DNA of 64,000 nucleotides from NCBI GenBank assembly GCA_030704615.1, contig CM060733.1:31992001-32056000 (forward strand), written 5' to 3'. The notes under the pieces are model-generated. The model had not been told where the DNA came from and ran no database searches. It saw only the letters and a program-made list of their open reading frames with translations. This document shows, one piece after another, positions 1-10,980 of this stretch. This DNA is from Takakia lepidozioides (taxonomy: Eukaryota > Streptophyta > Takakiopsida > Takakiales > Takakiaceae). A program made the position numbers and the translations under genes. Positions within the stretch are counted from its first letter, which is position 1, and every line of letters starts with the position of its first letter.

Positions 1-829
1 TTATAGTAAAAGGTCCGTAGAGGCCATGCAAAGGCAATTGGCTCTTTTTTGAACCTTTGGAAGCTGTCTTTGGCATCTTGTGCACATCGGTTTCGTTCGG
101 TTGGTGTTATGTTGCCCCATTTGACCCACAAATCAACCGAAATAGGGGCCATCAGATTGATGTTGGCCAATGGATGCCACATCATATGGTCATTATTGGC
201 AACCTCAAGCTCAACTGCCCTAGGGGGTAACCGGGGACGAATTGCTGGTTACCTGGTGTAGCCCCTGCAACCCGATCCTGTTCCTCTTGAGAAAGCACGA
301 CCTGATCAAAAAAGTCTTTTACAGCTTCCTTCTCTTCATCCGGTACGTCCATAAAACCCAAAATTGGGTGATTGCTCACTGTGGGTACAAATTCCTTTTC
401 AACAGTGGTCGAGGACTTCTGGGTGGACACAAGTAAGGCATCTTCATTGTTAGCCAGCCGAAGGGCATCCTCAATCGAGGATCCTTTCTTTTCCCAAGCA
501 GCAATCTCAGTTGCATCATCTTCCAATACTTCCAGTAACCTAGAATGGTATTTCTGGAGTTTTTCCAGCCACATCCCATTCTTGTTTACCATAATGCCAA
601 GAGCAACCCAATCCTCCAAAGCTAGTGTTTCAAGTAATAAGACAAGTCGGTTATCACCGGCATCTTCAATAGCTTCAGATTCCAGCTTTTGTACAGCAGC
701 ATGAAATTCACCTGATTTGACTTGTGCAAATGTGGCTTGTACTGCTGGAATAGGAGGGGGCAGGGGCAGCTGATATCCAAGGGCCTTAAGCTCATCTTTC
801 CATTCAGATATGGCCTTGTTGGCTTTCTG
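1..829 (-). CDS. Unrecognised multi-exon gene, 3' part, cut by window edge
   Basis: Two exons read cleanly on the minus strand: 829-253 (acceptor TAG before CAG AAA GCC, donor CCAG|GTAACC, phase 1) and 214-1 (acceptor GGGCAG, continuing past the window edge). The joined reading is about 260 residues with no stop, rich in Glu, Asp, Leu and Lys, and helical in character; it includes the stretches EFHAAVQKLESEAIEDAG and FQRFKKEPIAFAWPL. I do not recognise the family. The upstream exon(s) should lie beyond 829, where a dispersed repeat begins at 942, so the 5' part may sit across that insertion or be lost. The phase-consistent splice sites and clean composition support real coding sequence; whether the gene is still functional cannot be judged here. 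Confidence 0.55.
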
Positions 830-941
830 CTAGGCCATACAAGCAACTAGTTAATAAGTCACAATGGTGAGGCAATAACAAGAAAGGAAGACGGTAGATA
901 GTGTGTACAAAAACCACTAAGTACACTGGAACAGGAAGAGT

Positions 942-2032
942 GGGAAGATATTCATGTCATGTCAAGACATGGACAAGACCAACTAGGGTCATTGTCAATT
1001 AAAGACATAAACAGCCCCATGACAGGGCACCATCTAACATTTCCAGTCTTGTCATAACACACCAAGTGACGCCACCCATTCAGTCATGATAAAACAGGGT
1101 GGGAGGGCGGGGTATGTTCATGATCAGATTCCTGTCATGTACCCAAGTGACCCTTATGCACAATATAAGTCAGATTGCAGCCTCAAATTACATCATCCAT
1201 AGTTATCCATAAGATATGCACCATGCAAGATAGCATGGGCGTATAAGAGTATCTTGCCACATTACAGATCCAAGATATGTATACACAAGTACCTTGAGGT
1301 GATCCAAGACAAGCATTATGCAAAGTAGGTAAGAACAATCTGCCTTGCAACACATTCAGTGAGTGTTCACACCGGCAGCAGGAAGGACCAGCCTGCAATT
1401 AATTACACTTCAGGCCTGCCACCAAGTACACTTCTTGGGCAAGGTAAGCCATATTACAGTTTCACATTTGGCCAAATGTAAGCACCCCAAAGCATGCATC
1501 GTGCAAGGCCTTCTGGGTATGTAAGCACAGTCTGTCATTGTATATATTCAGGACTTGTGCACATAGGACTCTTGCATGGAAGAAAGGCCTGCCCTGTCAC
1601 AGCATCCAGATCTGGACACACATACACTTTGAGTGCCCAAGACCAAACCCACTTGGCCAAGATAAATCATACAATGCAGGTGGCTGTTCATATGGCAAAA
1701 TAGAGTAAATAATCATTGGCCAGAGTCCTTTAGAGCTTACCGTCATTGTTTCACAGGAGGCTAATGCCATGTTTTGCAAATAGAACCTCACTATGCTCCA
1801 TTCCACAACAAATCTAGATCTGAAAACGGCCTGTCACTGCCTTATCAGGCTGTCTTCTTTAACAAAACTCAGGTCTCCTCATCCTTAGAGCCAAACAACC
1901 ACTTATGACTTGTCCCTTACACCATCAATCCTCTTTTAAGGCCAAAAAAAAAGTGGAACCTAGTGTAAAAATCCACAGGCAAAGCTGTCAAAGATTCAAG
2001 ACAAGGTAGGATTCACATGCAGTGCTGCATGG
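942..2032 (+). repeat. Arm of long inverted-repeat element, copy A (truncated)
   Basis: This stretch is a near copy, in reverse complement, of 60350-61369. It begins GGGAAGATATTC at 942 and stays colinear through the conserved blocks GACATGGACAAGACC, GGCCAAATGTAAGCACCCC and AATCCACAGGCAAAGCTG. It ends near 2032, after GTGCTGCATGGGG, where the homology stops. It carries no coding sequence I can support. It corresponds to one arm of the foldback elements described at 55783-61369 and 61465-64000, so it is a truncated or solo arm. Confidence 0.7.
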
Positions 2033-2043
2033 GGAATGCTTGC

Positions 2044-2067
2044 GCGTGAGCCTGGCTAGGCTCACGC
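2044..2067. repeat. Perfect palindrome, 10-bp arms
   Basis: GCGTGAGCCT and AGGCTCACGC form perfect arms around a 4-base spacer GGCT. It lies just past the end of repeat copy A. No function is evident. Confidence 0.7.
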
Positions 2068-2112
2068 CACGTCAGCAAGCATCCACGTGTTCAGGCCCTA
2101 ATTCCGTGCTTA

Positions 2113-2138
2113 CCCCCCCCCCCCCCCCCCCCCCCCCC
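2113..2138. repeat. Poly(C) tract
   Basis: A run of 26 C. Its length should be treated as approximate because such runs are unstable and hard to sequence. The following 2139-2544 holds no ORF or repeat that I recognise. Confidence 0.9.
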
Positions 2139-2544
2139 GCGGATCAGCTGTCGCCTATGTCCTAATTTTTTATCCCTCTTCATGGCCCCCACATGAATAT
2201 TCTTTGTGGCCGAGAACAATGGCAGGTTTGCGGATGAATTATGATTGAGGTCATGACTTTGGAATGAGGAGATCGTCCACTAGAGAACTGAATATTAAAA
2301 GCAAACATTTTTTTTGGACAAAGCAGTACATTCATTCCAACACACAAACATTTTTCAATTCCGCAATCCGAAGACCTATCCTAGGCAATCCCTAACTGTA
2401 CTTACGGGAACGCGCAAAGAACTTGAAAAACAGTTTGGAGATGGAAGCAAAACCAAAACACAATTTATTGAGCCTCAATACTTGAACCTAAAGAAATATT
2501 GGAGGTTTCAGAGGAACCACTTCCAGAGTTTACAGCAATATCAT

Positions 2545-4018
2545 CTATGAATACAGCAGCACATCCATGACGTTTTTTTTTCCACAACCTTCATGGAGAT
2601 GCGAATACAGTGTTTGTTCGGATAACATCCGTGCGCAAGCTTCCGCGTAAACCGGCAAGCGGTTGGATCTAGGGGGGCTCGGGGACATGTAGTATCCTTG
2701 GAAACCGAAAGGTGTCTGCTGATTCGATGACTGGTGCTGAACTCTGCAAAGCAAGAAGAGGAATGGTGGTAGATGTTAACATCCAGATATAGACAACAAA
2801 AGCCACTATTTCTCGAATGGGAACGACACAAGGAAATGCAACATATTTTGCACGACTACACAAGAACTTACTCACACTCAAAATCGGAGTCCACGTCCAG
2901 ATCCTCGTCAGGCGCTTCGGGCTCCTCCAGAAGTCCCTCTGTGGATGGGGCAGAAGTAGTGCCCGACTCAAGCTGACGAAGCTCGCTTGAGAAGAGCTCC
3001 GTATCAGCTTCCATGCCGAAGAAGTGCCTTCCGGCGCTCTTGCAAGCATGAAAACATGCTCCTGCAAATCCAAGAAGAACGAGAAATAAAAACAGGGTTT
3101 CCCTAAGGTCACTGCCCATATGTCAAACACAATGTGAAGGGCCCCACCTGTGCCCATAGACAAGTCAACCACTCGTCCACCATGACGGCTGCATGTCTCC
3201 ACCAAAGTCTGCATGAAAGCTAGAGATTTCTCCCGTGCACCTCTCCAAGGGACACCATTCGACCTTTTCATAGTCCGACCCGAGTCGACGTAATTGAAGA
3301 TAACATCATCCTCCACAGGCTTGCAGGTGGGGTCAATGTGAGCTGCAAGGTCCCTCAACTGAAACTCAGCAACACCAGCAGGAAGAGTGTCCTTCCGCCT
3401 CACCAGGCACAAAGCTTCAAACACCCGTGTCTGTCAATAATCACGAAGAGAGAATGAGACAGAAGACATAACCCACCATTTTGATTTACCGAAAAACCAC
3501 GAAACATCAATTGAAAGGAACCAACTCACTTTCTGCCCCGGGAACTCGCCCTTCGTAAGAGGCAGAGTATTGATGCATGTCCAAGTTTTGATGACACGAA
3601 ACCCGGAAGCTTTCATGTAGCTGAAAAGAGTTCTTCGAGCCGACATGTCCTTTGACTGCATGAGAAGAAGAGCCCCCGAGTCCGAAAGGAACTTGTTGCT
3701 GAACGAGAAAGCCCACTGCCAGTAACGAGAATCCGATTTGTTCCAAGTCGGGGTTGAATTGGAAGGAAACACATCAGGGACATGAAAACCGTCAGGAATG
3801 TCCAGCACCACAAGGTCAGTCGCGTATGCCTGCTGAACTCCATTCACCCATTCCGGACTTTTTGTGACCTACAGCCAAAAACATGAGACAGTGTAAGAAG
3901 CCCAATCCAAATCTAACAAGAGATCGATCCCCTAGACAAGCCACAACAAGCTGCCAAAACACAATTATTCATAACTAAACTCCCTGAAGAAGCAGTTGTT
4001 CCAGACAGCGAGCTTCCA
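2545..4018 (-). pseudogene. DNA N4/N6-methyltransferase-like domain, 3' end of a transposon-split gene
   Basis: Four exons join in phase: 3868-3530, 3430-3148, 3061-2872 and 2743-2545 (stop TAG). The product reads like a beta-class (permuted) amino-methyltransferase. The catalytic-loop region comes first, with VVLDIPDGFH where DPPY-type motifs sit, followed by a W-rich segment and LSDSGALLLMQSKD. A variable region follows, then RSNGVPWRGAREKSL, and last the cofactor motif VVDLSMGTGGACFHACKSAG and GRHFFGMEAD. The D-x-x-x-G-x-G pattern and the C-terminal E-D loop fit S-adenosylmethionine binding. DIPD in place of DPPY is a departure that makes catalysis uncertain. The tail is acidic, then Ser/Pro rich. 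The exon upstream is broken at 4018 by the retrotransposon and continues at 10981. Inference: a domesticated or mobile prokaryote-type methylase. Confidence 0.6.
4014..4018. repeat. Target-site duplication, left (TTCCA)
   Basis: TTCCA immediately precedes the 5' LTR and is repeated at 10981-10985 immediately after the 3' LTR, the 5-bp duplication expected of a Ty3/gypsy integrase. Confidence 0.92.
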
Positions 4019-4744
4019 TGTCGCGGCCCTTTGCCTTGAGGGCAGGGGGTTGGGACACATGAGGGGCTGCCCTTGTGGTGGGGGCAGCGGCAGCGATAGG
4101 TATGGGGGGCTGAAGCACCCTTGAGTGCCCAAGGCACTCAGGGAAGCGGAGGCGCTCACTAGGTGGAGCCCCGCACACCGGGTTGCGGTGGGGGTGGCTC
4201 CACAAGGGGTGGTGGTAGCTTAGTGAGACTTAGTGGGGGTGGCATAGGACTCACCATGAGGGCGGAGACCTCGTGGTGGGAGTCGTGGGGAGTCTTGGGA
4301 CTCATCACGGTCCATAGGGGCCGTGGTGAGCGGGCCAAGACTCACCGCGACTCACCACCGGGAATCGAGGGTCTTCGTGGTGGTTCGCCATAAAATGGCA
4401 TGGCTAGTTGTGAAACCCCCGCGGACAGCTACAGAAGTATATATAGGGAGTAGTAACCCCGAGAACGGTGCAAGCCCGTTGGTGACCAAAAACTAGTGAG
4501 TAAGCGAGCGAGCCGGAAAGCGACCAAAAAGTGGGGAGCTGTTCCGGACTGCCATCTACCAAAGGGAATTCCACTAGGCCCAAATAGGTGGAGGGTCTTT
4601 CGGGAGAGCGAAGGGGGACCGTTATGTCCCGGTGAGCAGCCGAAGCTCCGAGTTGGCCCGGCGGCCAGGTTGGGAGTCAGGCGCGCGCATCAAAGCGAGT
4701 AACTATGACTTGAAGGGGAGCTTACCGAAATGAGGTGCGCGACA
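4019..4744 (+). repeat. 5' LTR
   Basis: 726 bp, TG...CA termini with 7-bp terminal inverted repeats TGTCGCG/CGCGACA. A TATATATAG stretch near 4440 is a candidate TATA box for element transcription. Matches 10256-10980 at about 98 percent. Confidence 0.95.
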
Positions 4745-4746
4745 CT

Positions 4747-4760
4747 TGATATCAGAGCTT
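4747..4760 (+). promoter_or_regulatory. Primer-binding site, initiator tRNA-Met type
   Basis: TGATATCAGAGCTT starts 2 bases after the LTR. It resembles TGGTATCAGAGC, the site complementary to the 3' end of plant initiator tRNA-Met used by many plant retrotransposons, with one internal mismatch. Confidence 0.75.
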
Positions 4761-4799
4761 AAAGTTCAGTACGCGATCGTCCTTGGGTTTGGCCTCATC

Positions 4800-5690
4800 A
4801 TGGGGTCGGGCAAGCCGAAGCGAAAGCGGAACGGCCCAAAAGATGATGATCCTGGTGAGCCCGATGGGGGCGACGTGTCACCAAGGCGGCCGTTTGAGGA
4901 AGCGATGCATGTTTCCGAAAACGAGGCCGCCCAAGAGCGGGAGGAATCCGAGGAGTCGGAGCCCGAGGAATCCTTGAGAGCTCCGACAAACCAAGAGATG
5001 CCTCCCATGCCGGCAGCCTTTTGGGAAGGGTTGTTGGTGCAGTTTGGCAGGACGTTGAAAGACGTGTTGAAGGCGGCTAATGCCACTTCCACTAAGGCAA
5101 AGTTTAAGGTGAAGCCTAAGGAAACCGACACCTTTGAGGGCGTCCGAAATCGGAAGGCACTCAACACCTGGCTCTTGGAGCTAGAGCGGTACTTCTGGGC
5201 GGCCAAGTTGAGTGACGAGGATCGGGTGGAAGTGGCTCCCACCTATTTGAGGGGCTATGCTCAACAATGGTGGCAGAAACGCCTTCACGACCGAGGTCCA
5301 AGCCCGGAAACCTTGAACTGGAGTGGGTTCAAGGAATTGATGAAGAGACAGTTTGTGCCCCTCAACGCGTCCTGGCTCGCCCGAGACAAGATGAGGAATT
5401 TGAACAAACAGATGACATTCGGGGATATGTCCAGGCTTTCAATGTGCTGTTGCTCGAAGTCGCGGACATGGCAGAACCAGAAATGGTCTTCAACTTTGTG
5501 GCGGGACTGGCCCCATGGGCCAGGCGGAAGTTGGAGGAGAAGCCGCCCAAGACTTTGAACGAGGCTATTGAGAGGGCTGAATGTTTCTCAGGGGTGAAAG
5601 ACAAGGCCGTACGGAGCTGAACCACAGAAGATTCGGTGGGAAGGTGACTCCTTCCGACCAGAAAAGAAGTGGGATAGGCCACGCGGCGAA
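4800..5690 (+). pseudogene. gag: Gag polyprotein region (retrotransposon), frameshifted
   Basis: The ATG at 4800 opens a reading of MGSGKPKRKR followed by an acidic N-terminal region, then the Gag capsid-like domain with NTWLLELERYFWAAKL near 5155 and WWQKRLHDRG near 5270. The frame shifts near 5410, continues as GYVQAFNVLLLEVADM, and shifts back near 5615 into the frame that carries the zinc knuckle. The two shifts roughly compensate each other. Function in an active copy would be assembly of the virus-like particle. Confidence 0.85.
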
Positions 5691-7160
5691 AATGGCATGT
5701 GGAAATCAAAGGGAGGGCCTTCACACGTCAAGGCGGCACCCGGTGCTTCGAAAGGAAAAGCGGGTGGAGCGGCTTATGGCGGACAGAGGGCGACCTTTGA
5801 TGGAGTGTGTTTCAATTGCGGGGAGCCCGGGCACATGGCCAAGAAGTGCACGAAGCCCCGGCAATTGAACATGACTCGGGCGACCACAGAGCTGTCGGAA
5901 GATACCATCAGTCGCTTGGTGGAAGCAGTGGTCACCAGGACTTGCAAGGTAGGCAAATTTTCTTGTGAGTTGTATCAGGAAACTGGCGCCTTACGAGAAG
6001 GGAGTCAATTATTGTTCGTGGATGGGATAATATCCGGAACTAATGTGTCGTTGTTGGTGGACACAAGAGCGTCGCACTCCTTCATGACACCGGCAACGGC
6101 ACAAAAGCTGGGACTCCCGACAAGTGACGTGGGGGCCTCTATTGAGGTGCGTTCTGCCAAAGGAGAACCACAGTTGGCGACAAGGTTGGCGTTTGATGTT
6201 CCTCTTCAACTGGGGAGTTGGGAGGGACGTGAGAACTTCACCATCTGCGAGATCGATGGAGTGGATCTCATTTTGGGGATGACCTTTTTGAGCAAATCCG
6301 GAGCGATCATAGATGGCCGCAAAAGAGTAGTCACGCTGCCATGTGGGAATGGTGGCGAGGTTTTACGAGTGTCAGAAACGCCCAAATCCGTGGGAGGGCG
6401 AATAAACCTTCTGTCAGCAAAGGAGTGGGCCGTGGAGGAGGCACACGAGCCCCAGTTTTTGCTTTACATTAGAGAAGTGAAAGGGGAAGGCGATGGGGAG
6501 CTGAGCCCAGATTGGATCAAGGGGATCTTGGAGAAATACCAGGATGTGATGCCGGAGGATTTACCAAGCGGCTTGCCACCACGAAGAGGAGTTGACCACA
6601 AGATTGAGGTGATACCGGGAACGGAACGGCCTACCAAGGCACCCTACCGGTTGAGCCACAGGGAGTTGGTCGAGCTGAAAACTCAGCTCAAGGATCTAAT
6701 GTCAAAGGGGTACATCCGGCCGAGTAAGTCACCTTACGGAGCCCCGGTGCTATTCGCAGACAAGAAGGATGGGACGCTGCGGATGTGTGTCGATTACAGG
6801 GCTCTGAATAAGGTGACTATCAAAAACCGGTACCCTTTGCCAAGGATCGACGACCTCTTCGATCGGTTGGCAGGAGCGAAGTATTTCAGCCGGATCGACT
6901 TGCGCTCCGGCTATCACCAAATTCGGGTGGCGGAAGGAGATGAGGAGAAGACCGCGTGCAGGACAAGGTATGGTTCATATGAGTTCTTGGTGATGCCTTT
7001 TGGGCTCACCAATGCACCAGCGACATTTAGCACGCTGATGAACAGCCTTTTCCAGGAGTGGTTGGATGACTTTGTGATCGTGTACATCGACGACATCTTG
7101 GTGTACTCGAAAACAAAGGAGAAGCACCTGGAGCACCTCAAAAGGGTGTTCCAAAATTGC
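5691..7160 (+). pseudogene. pol: Zinc knuckle, protease and reverse transcriptase of gypsy pol
   Basis: The CCHC knuckle [14 protein letters not shown] is at about 5810-5851. The aspartic protease motif is [11 protein letters not shown]: the catalytic DTG reads DTR at 6060-6068 (GGA to AGA), which should abolish protease activity. The reverse transcriptase runs about 6700-7110 with [36 protein letters not shown] and the catalytic [10 protein letters not shown] (YIDD at 7083-7094). The frame breaks near 7155, after HLKRVFQ. Confidence 0.93.
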
Positions 7161-8062
7161 GGGAAGGGAAGCTGTATGCCAAAGCTTCAAAGTGCGAATT
7201 CGGGGTCACAAAAGTGGAGTTCCTGGGGCATGTGATTACACAGGATGGGATCAAAATGGATGACAGAAAGGTGAGGGCGATCTTGGACTGGGAGCCTCCG
7301 ACTTCGGTCCCGGGAGTGCGATCCTTCCTAGGACTCGCCTCCTATTACCGGAAGTATGTGAGAAATTTCGCCAAGATCGCGGGGCCGCTGTCGGACCTTC
7401 TGTGTAAATCCAAAGTCTGGGTATGGAACACATTTTGTGGCCAAGCTTTTGCTGAATTGAAGCAGCGGATGACGGAAGCTCCAGTCTTGAAAATCTCGGA
7501 GTTCGATCGTCCGTTTGAGATTCATACAGATGCATCAGACTTCGCGATTGGGGGTGTACTTATGCAAGATGGACGTCCAGTGGCTTACGAAAGTAAGAAA
7601 CTGAATGAAGTGGAGCGACGGTGGCCGATGCACGAAAAAGAGATGAAGGCGGTGGTGCATTGCCTTGAGCTCTGGCGCCACTATGTTGGTTCCAACCCAG
7701 TGAAGGTGTTCACGGACAATGTCACGGTGAAGTATTTTGCCACGCAGCCCAAGTTGTCCCCAAAACAGCTTAGGTGGCAAGATACTTTGGCAATGTTCGA
7801 CGTGGATATCCAGTACAAACCGGGACGGGACAATGTGGTGGCTGATGCTTTAAGTAGAAAGCAGCAGCTCTTGTTGGTGTACAAGGGCGAGACGGCGCTC
7901 CAAAGGAAGATCCGGAAGGCTGGCGGGAAGGATGAGTTGGCAAAGTCCGTGATGCAGGACTTGAGAATGGGGGTTAAATCGCAGTTCCACTTGCAAAATG
8001 GACTGCTCCGGTATAAGCAAAAACGTCTCTACGTGCCGAAGGGAGGGATCAAGATAGCCTCT
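7157..8062 (+). pseudogene. pol: Reverse transcriptase thumb/connection and RNase H of gypsy pol
   Basis: The reading resumes one frame over with KASKCEFG and [10 protein letters not shown], then FLGLASYYRKYVRNFA. The RNase H domain spans about 7500-7850, with HTDASDFAIGGVLMQ, YESKKLNEVE, FTDNVTVKYF and the C-terminal KPGRDNVVADALSRK. It degrades RNA of the RNA/DNA hybrid in an active element. The frame ends in TGA at 8063-8065 because of another 1-base shift. Confidence 0.92.
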
Positions 8063-8916
8063 TGAGAGAATGCCATGATAGCCCGCTTGCGGGCCACGGC
8101 GGAGCCAAGCGCACTGCGGCACTCTTGAAGAAAGAGTATTTCTAGCCCAAACTGAGGGAGGAGGCAGAGGAGTATGTCAAGACATGCACCACATGCCAAC
8201 AAAACCGGAGCGAGTACAAAAAGCAAGCGGGGCTGTTACAACCCTTGCCGATTCCAGAGGGGACTTGGGAAAGCGTCTCGATGGATTTCATGACTGCTAT
8301 GCCGCTGTCAAAAGGATTCGATGCAATCATGGTGGTGGTGGATAGGTTCAGTAAAATGGGCCATTTCATCCCCACCAAGGAGACGGCAACGGCGCAGGAG
8401 ACAGGGCGACTTTACTTCGCCCACGTCTTAAAGCATCATGGAGTCTCGAAGGATATTGTCTCGGATCGCGATCCAAAGTTTACGAGTAAATTTTGGAGGA
8501 CACTTTGGAAGAAGATGGGGACGAGGCTGAAGATGAGCACCGCCTTCCGACCTACGACGGACGGCCAAACGGAAAGAGTGAATTCCGTAGTGAAGCAATT
8601 CTTGCGGAATTACGTGTCGGCAGACCAATTAGACTGGATGGAACACTTAGACGCGGCAGAGTTCTGTTATAATAACACAGAACACTCCGCAACGGGAGTT
8701 TCCCCTTTCGTATTGGTCTATGGAAAAGCACCTCTGGTGCCGACAAGTTGGGCCGCCCAGGACGTTGAGGAACCGGCAGTAGCGGCGGTACTGGAAGAAC
8801 ACGAGCGGTTGTTGAAGCTCGCAAAGTACAACATTGCCAAAGCTAGGAAACGGTATGAAAGGCAGGCAAATCGGAAGCGGAGGGAAGTGAAGTTTGAGGC
8901 AGGCACAGAGGTCTAG
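8059..8916 (+). pseudogene. pol: Integrase of gypsy pol, two nonsense codons
   Basis: The zinc-binding HHCC region reads RECHDSPLAGH and, further on, CTTCQQNRSEYK, with a TAG at 8143-8145 where this family has Trp. The catalytic core shows SMDFMTAMPLSKGFD, VSDRDPKFTSKFW and FRPTTDGQTERVN, supplying the D, D and E residues. A second TAG at 8914-8916 falls in the conserved V-W-L position that starts the C-terminal domain. Both stops are explained by TGG to TAG changes. Confidence 0.92.
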
Positions 8917-9348
8917 TTGAACATCGAGAATTTCCGACTACCTCCGGAAGTGAGTCCGAAGTTCGTACCTCCGTATGCGGGACCCTTTCGCATTCGGAGG
9001 GTTATGAATGAGGATGTGTATGAATTGGAGCTGCCTGCAAACAGCAAGGTGCACCCAGTATTCCATGTCTCCCTTTTGAAGCCTTACTTCAAAGATGAAG
9101 CGCGTCCGAATCGACATCAAGTGTTGCGTCCGCCACCTATGCTGTTGGATCATGAAAATGAACCTGAGTACGAGGTGGAGGCAATACTTAAGTCGAGGAG
9201 GTTCAGGAACCGAGAAACGGATTATCTCGTCAAATGGAAGGGCTATCATCATGTGGAGGCATCTTGGGTGCGTGCCTCAGAAATGAGAAACGCATTCAAG
9301 GCGGTTGCAGCTTTCGAAGGGCGACCTCAAAAGCGGAAGAAGCGTTGA
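8917..9348 (+). pseudogene. pol: Integrase C-terminal domain with chromodomain
   Basis: After the TAG the frame stays open for 143 codons. It contains the gypsy C-terminal signature YAGPFRIRRVMN and VHPVFHVSLLKPYF, then a chromodomain at about 9168-9330 with YEVEAILKSRRF and YLVKWKGYHHVEASW. In chromoviruses this domain steers integration toward modified chromatin. Confidence 0.9.
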
Positions 9349-10255
9349 TGAGGACATCAACCTTGGAGCGTGGGGGGAGGAAATGTATGACTAGCCCGGC
9401 TTAGCTAGCTTAGGAATCCGATTACAAAAACTTGTATTGTACAAAAATTTGTTATAAAGGAAATGGGTTCCAAATGTGGTGCGTCCTATTTTGTTTGGAA
9501 TGGTGATGCATGGTATGGTTGGCTATTTTGTTGGAATGCATGCTAGCTTATAAAAGTGGGAGAGGTAAATTGGGTTAATCGTGTGTTTGCGTAGTGCCGA
9601 AATCGGGTGACCCCCATCCAAGGGGCAAGGAAACTTGCGACTTCTTTGGGAATTCACGTGCTAGTGCGCACCTGGCGCGTGCGCGTACTATAACTGCGCT
9701 ACCGAGGGGGTTGCCTTGTAGTGCGGGCTAACGCGGAAGCTACGTGCTTCCGTTCACGTACTATAATCGTGTAGCCTCGGACGAAGTCGTAGTGCGGCTT
9801 CGGCGTGTTCCCGTACCTCAGGCCAGCATTCCAAGGCGGACCCAATTGTAGTGATTGGGGCGCACGGTTGGTTCAAGGTTATCTTCCTAGTCAAAGAGGG
9901 TTCCAGGTGAACCCTTGCTCAAGGTGATGCCAAAAGCGGCATCATGAGCGATCGCAAGCAATGTTGTTGCAGTAAGGCGATTCAATCCTCGGGGAGGATC
10001 GTTCCTTGGCCTTGAAGTAGGCCAAGAAGAGTGCACTGGGAGGAGCTGGAGAGGCTCCACCCTTGGCCGGGACTTGGAGGAAGTCGGCCGAACTAGCTAG
10101 TGGAGAGTAGAGTCAAGTGTGGGGTTTGGTTCTTTGCCATGGGACGCCATGGTACAGAAACAAACTCCTTGATGTGGGACGCCACAACTTGGATGTTCGT
10201 TTCTACAAAATGGACAAGTCGATGAGGACATCGACTCCCTATTGGTAGGGGTGTG
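9349..10255 (+). other. Noncoding internal 3' region of the gypsy element
   Basis: About 0.9 kb between the end of pol and the 3' LTR without a supportable ORF. It contains several short hairpins, for example CGGAAGC/GCTTCCG at 9734-9752, and repeated GTAGTGCG words. The purine-rich GGTAGGGG just before 10256 is the candidate polypurine tract, though it is short. Confidence 0.6.
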
Positions 10256-10980
10256 TGTCGCGGCCCTTTGCCTTGAGGGCAGGGGGTCGGGACACATGAG
10301 GGACTGCCCCTGTGGTGGGGCAGCGGCAGTGATAGGTATGGGGGGCTGAAGCACCCTTGAGTGCCCAAGGCACTCGGGGAAGCGGAGGCGCTCACTAGGT
10401 GGAGCCCCGCACACCGGGTTGCGGTGGGGGTGGCTCCACAAGGGGTGGTGGTAGCTTAGTGGGACTTAGTGGGGGTGGCATAGGACTCACCATGAGGGCG
10501 GAGACCTTGTGGTGGGAGTCGTGGGGAGTCTTGGGACTCATCACGGTCCATAGGGGCCGTGGTGAGCGGGCCAAGACTCACCGCGACTCACCACCGGGAA
10601 TCGAGGGTCTTCGTGGTGGTTCGCCATAAAATGGCATGGCTAGTTGTGAAACCCCCGCGGACAGCTACAGAAGTATATATAGGGAGTAGTAACCCCGAGA
10701 ACGGTGCAAGCCCGTTGGTGACCAAAAACTAGTGAGTAAGCGAGCGAGCTGGAAAGCGACCAAAGAGTGGGGAGCTGTTCCGGACTGCCATCTACCAAAG
10801 GGAATTCCACTAGGCCCAAATAGGTGGAGGGTCTTTTGGGAGAGCGAAGGGGGACCGTTATGTCCCGGTGAGCAGCCGAAGCTCCGAGTTGGCCCGGCGG
10901 CCAGGTTGGGAGTCAGGTGCGCGCATCAAAGCGAGTAACTATGACTTGAAGGGGAGCTTACCGAAGTGAGGTGCGCGACA
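10256..10980 (+). repeat. 3' LTR
   Basis: 725 bp, TGTCGCGG to GCGCGACA, followed directly by TTCCA (10981-10985). It differs from the 5' LTR by about a dozen transitions and one G in a G-run. Confidence 0.95.

Larger units (their letters stand above)
4019..10980 (+). mobile_element. Ty3/gypsy chromovirus LTR retrotransposon, complete but mutated
   Basis: The element is 6962 bp, flanked by TTCCA duplications, with 726- and 725-bp LTRs that begin TGTCGCGG and end GCGCGACA. Order inside is primer site, gag with zinc knuckle, protease, reverse transcriptase, RNase H, integrase, C-terminal chromodomain: the Ty3/gypsy order and a chromovirus. I count 12 differences between the LTRs, all transitions, plus one 1-bp indel, about 1.7 percent, so insertion was fairly recent. 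The coding frame carries at least four frameshifts and two TAG stops, and the protease active site is changed, so this copy is not autonomous. It interrupts an exon of the minus-strand ParB-like/methyltransferase gene. Confidence 0.96.

Noticed and set aside
2044-2138. Palindrome plus poly(C) as a possible terminus of repeat copy A
   Set aside because: The arm homology already stops at about 2032 and the elements B and C do not end this way; the adjacency is not evidence of a terminus.
4163-4393. 76-codon Gly-rich ORF in the 5' LTR, repeated at 10399-10629
   Set aside because: It lies wholly within the LTRs, appears twice for that reason, and has no homologous pattern; a chance frame in GC-rich sequence.
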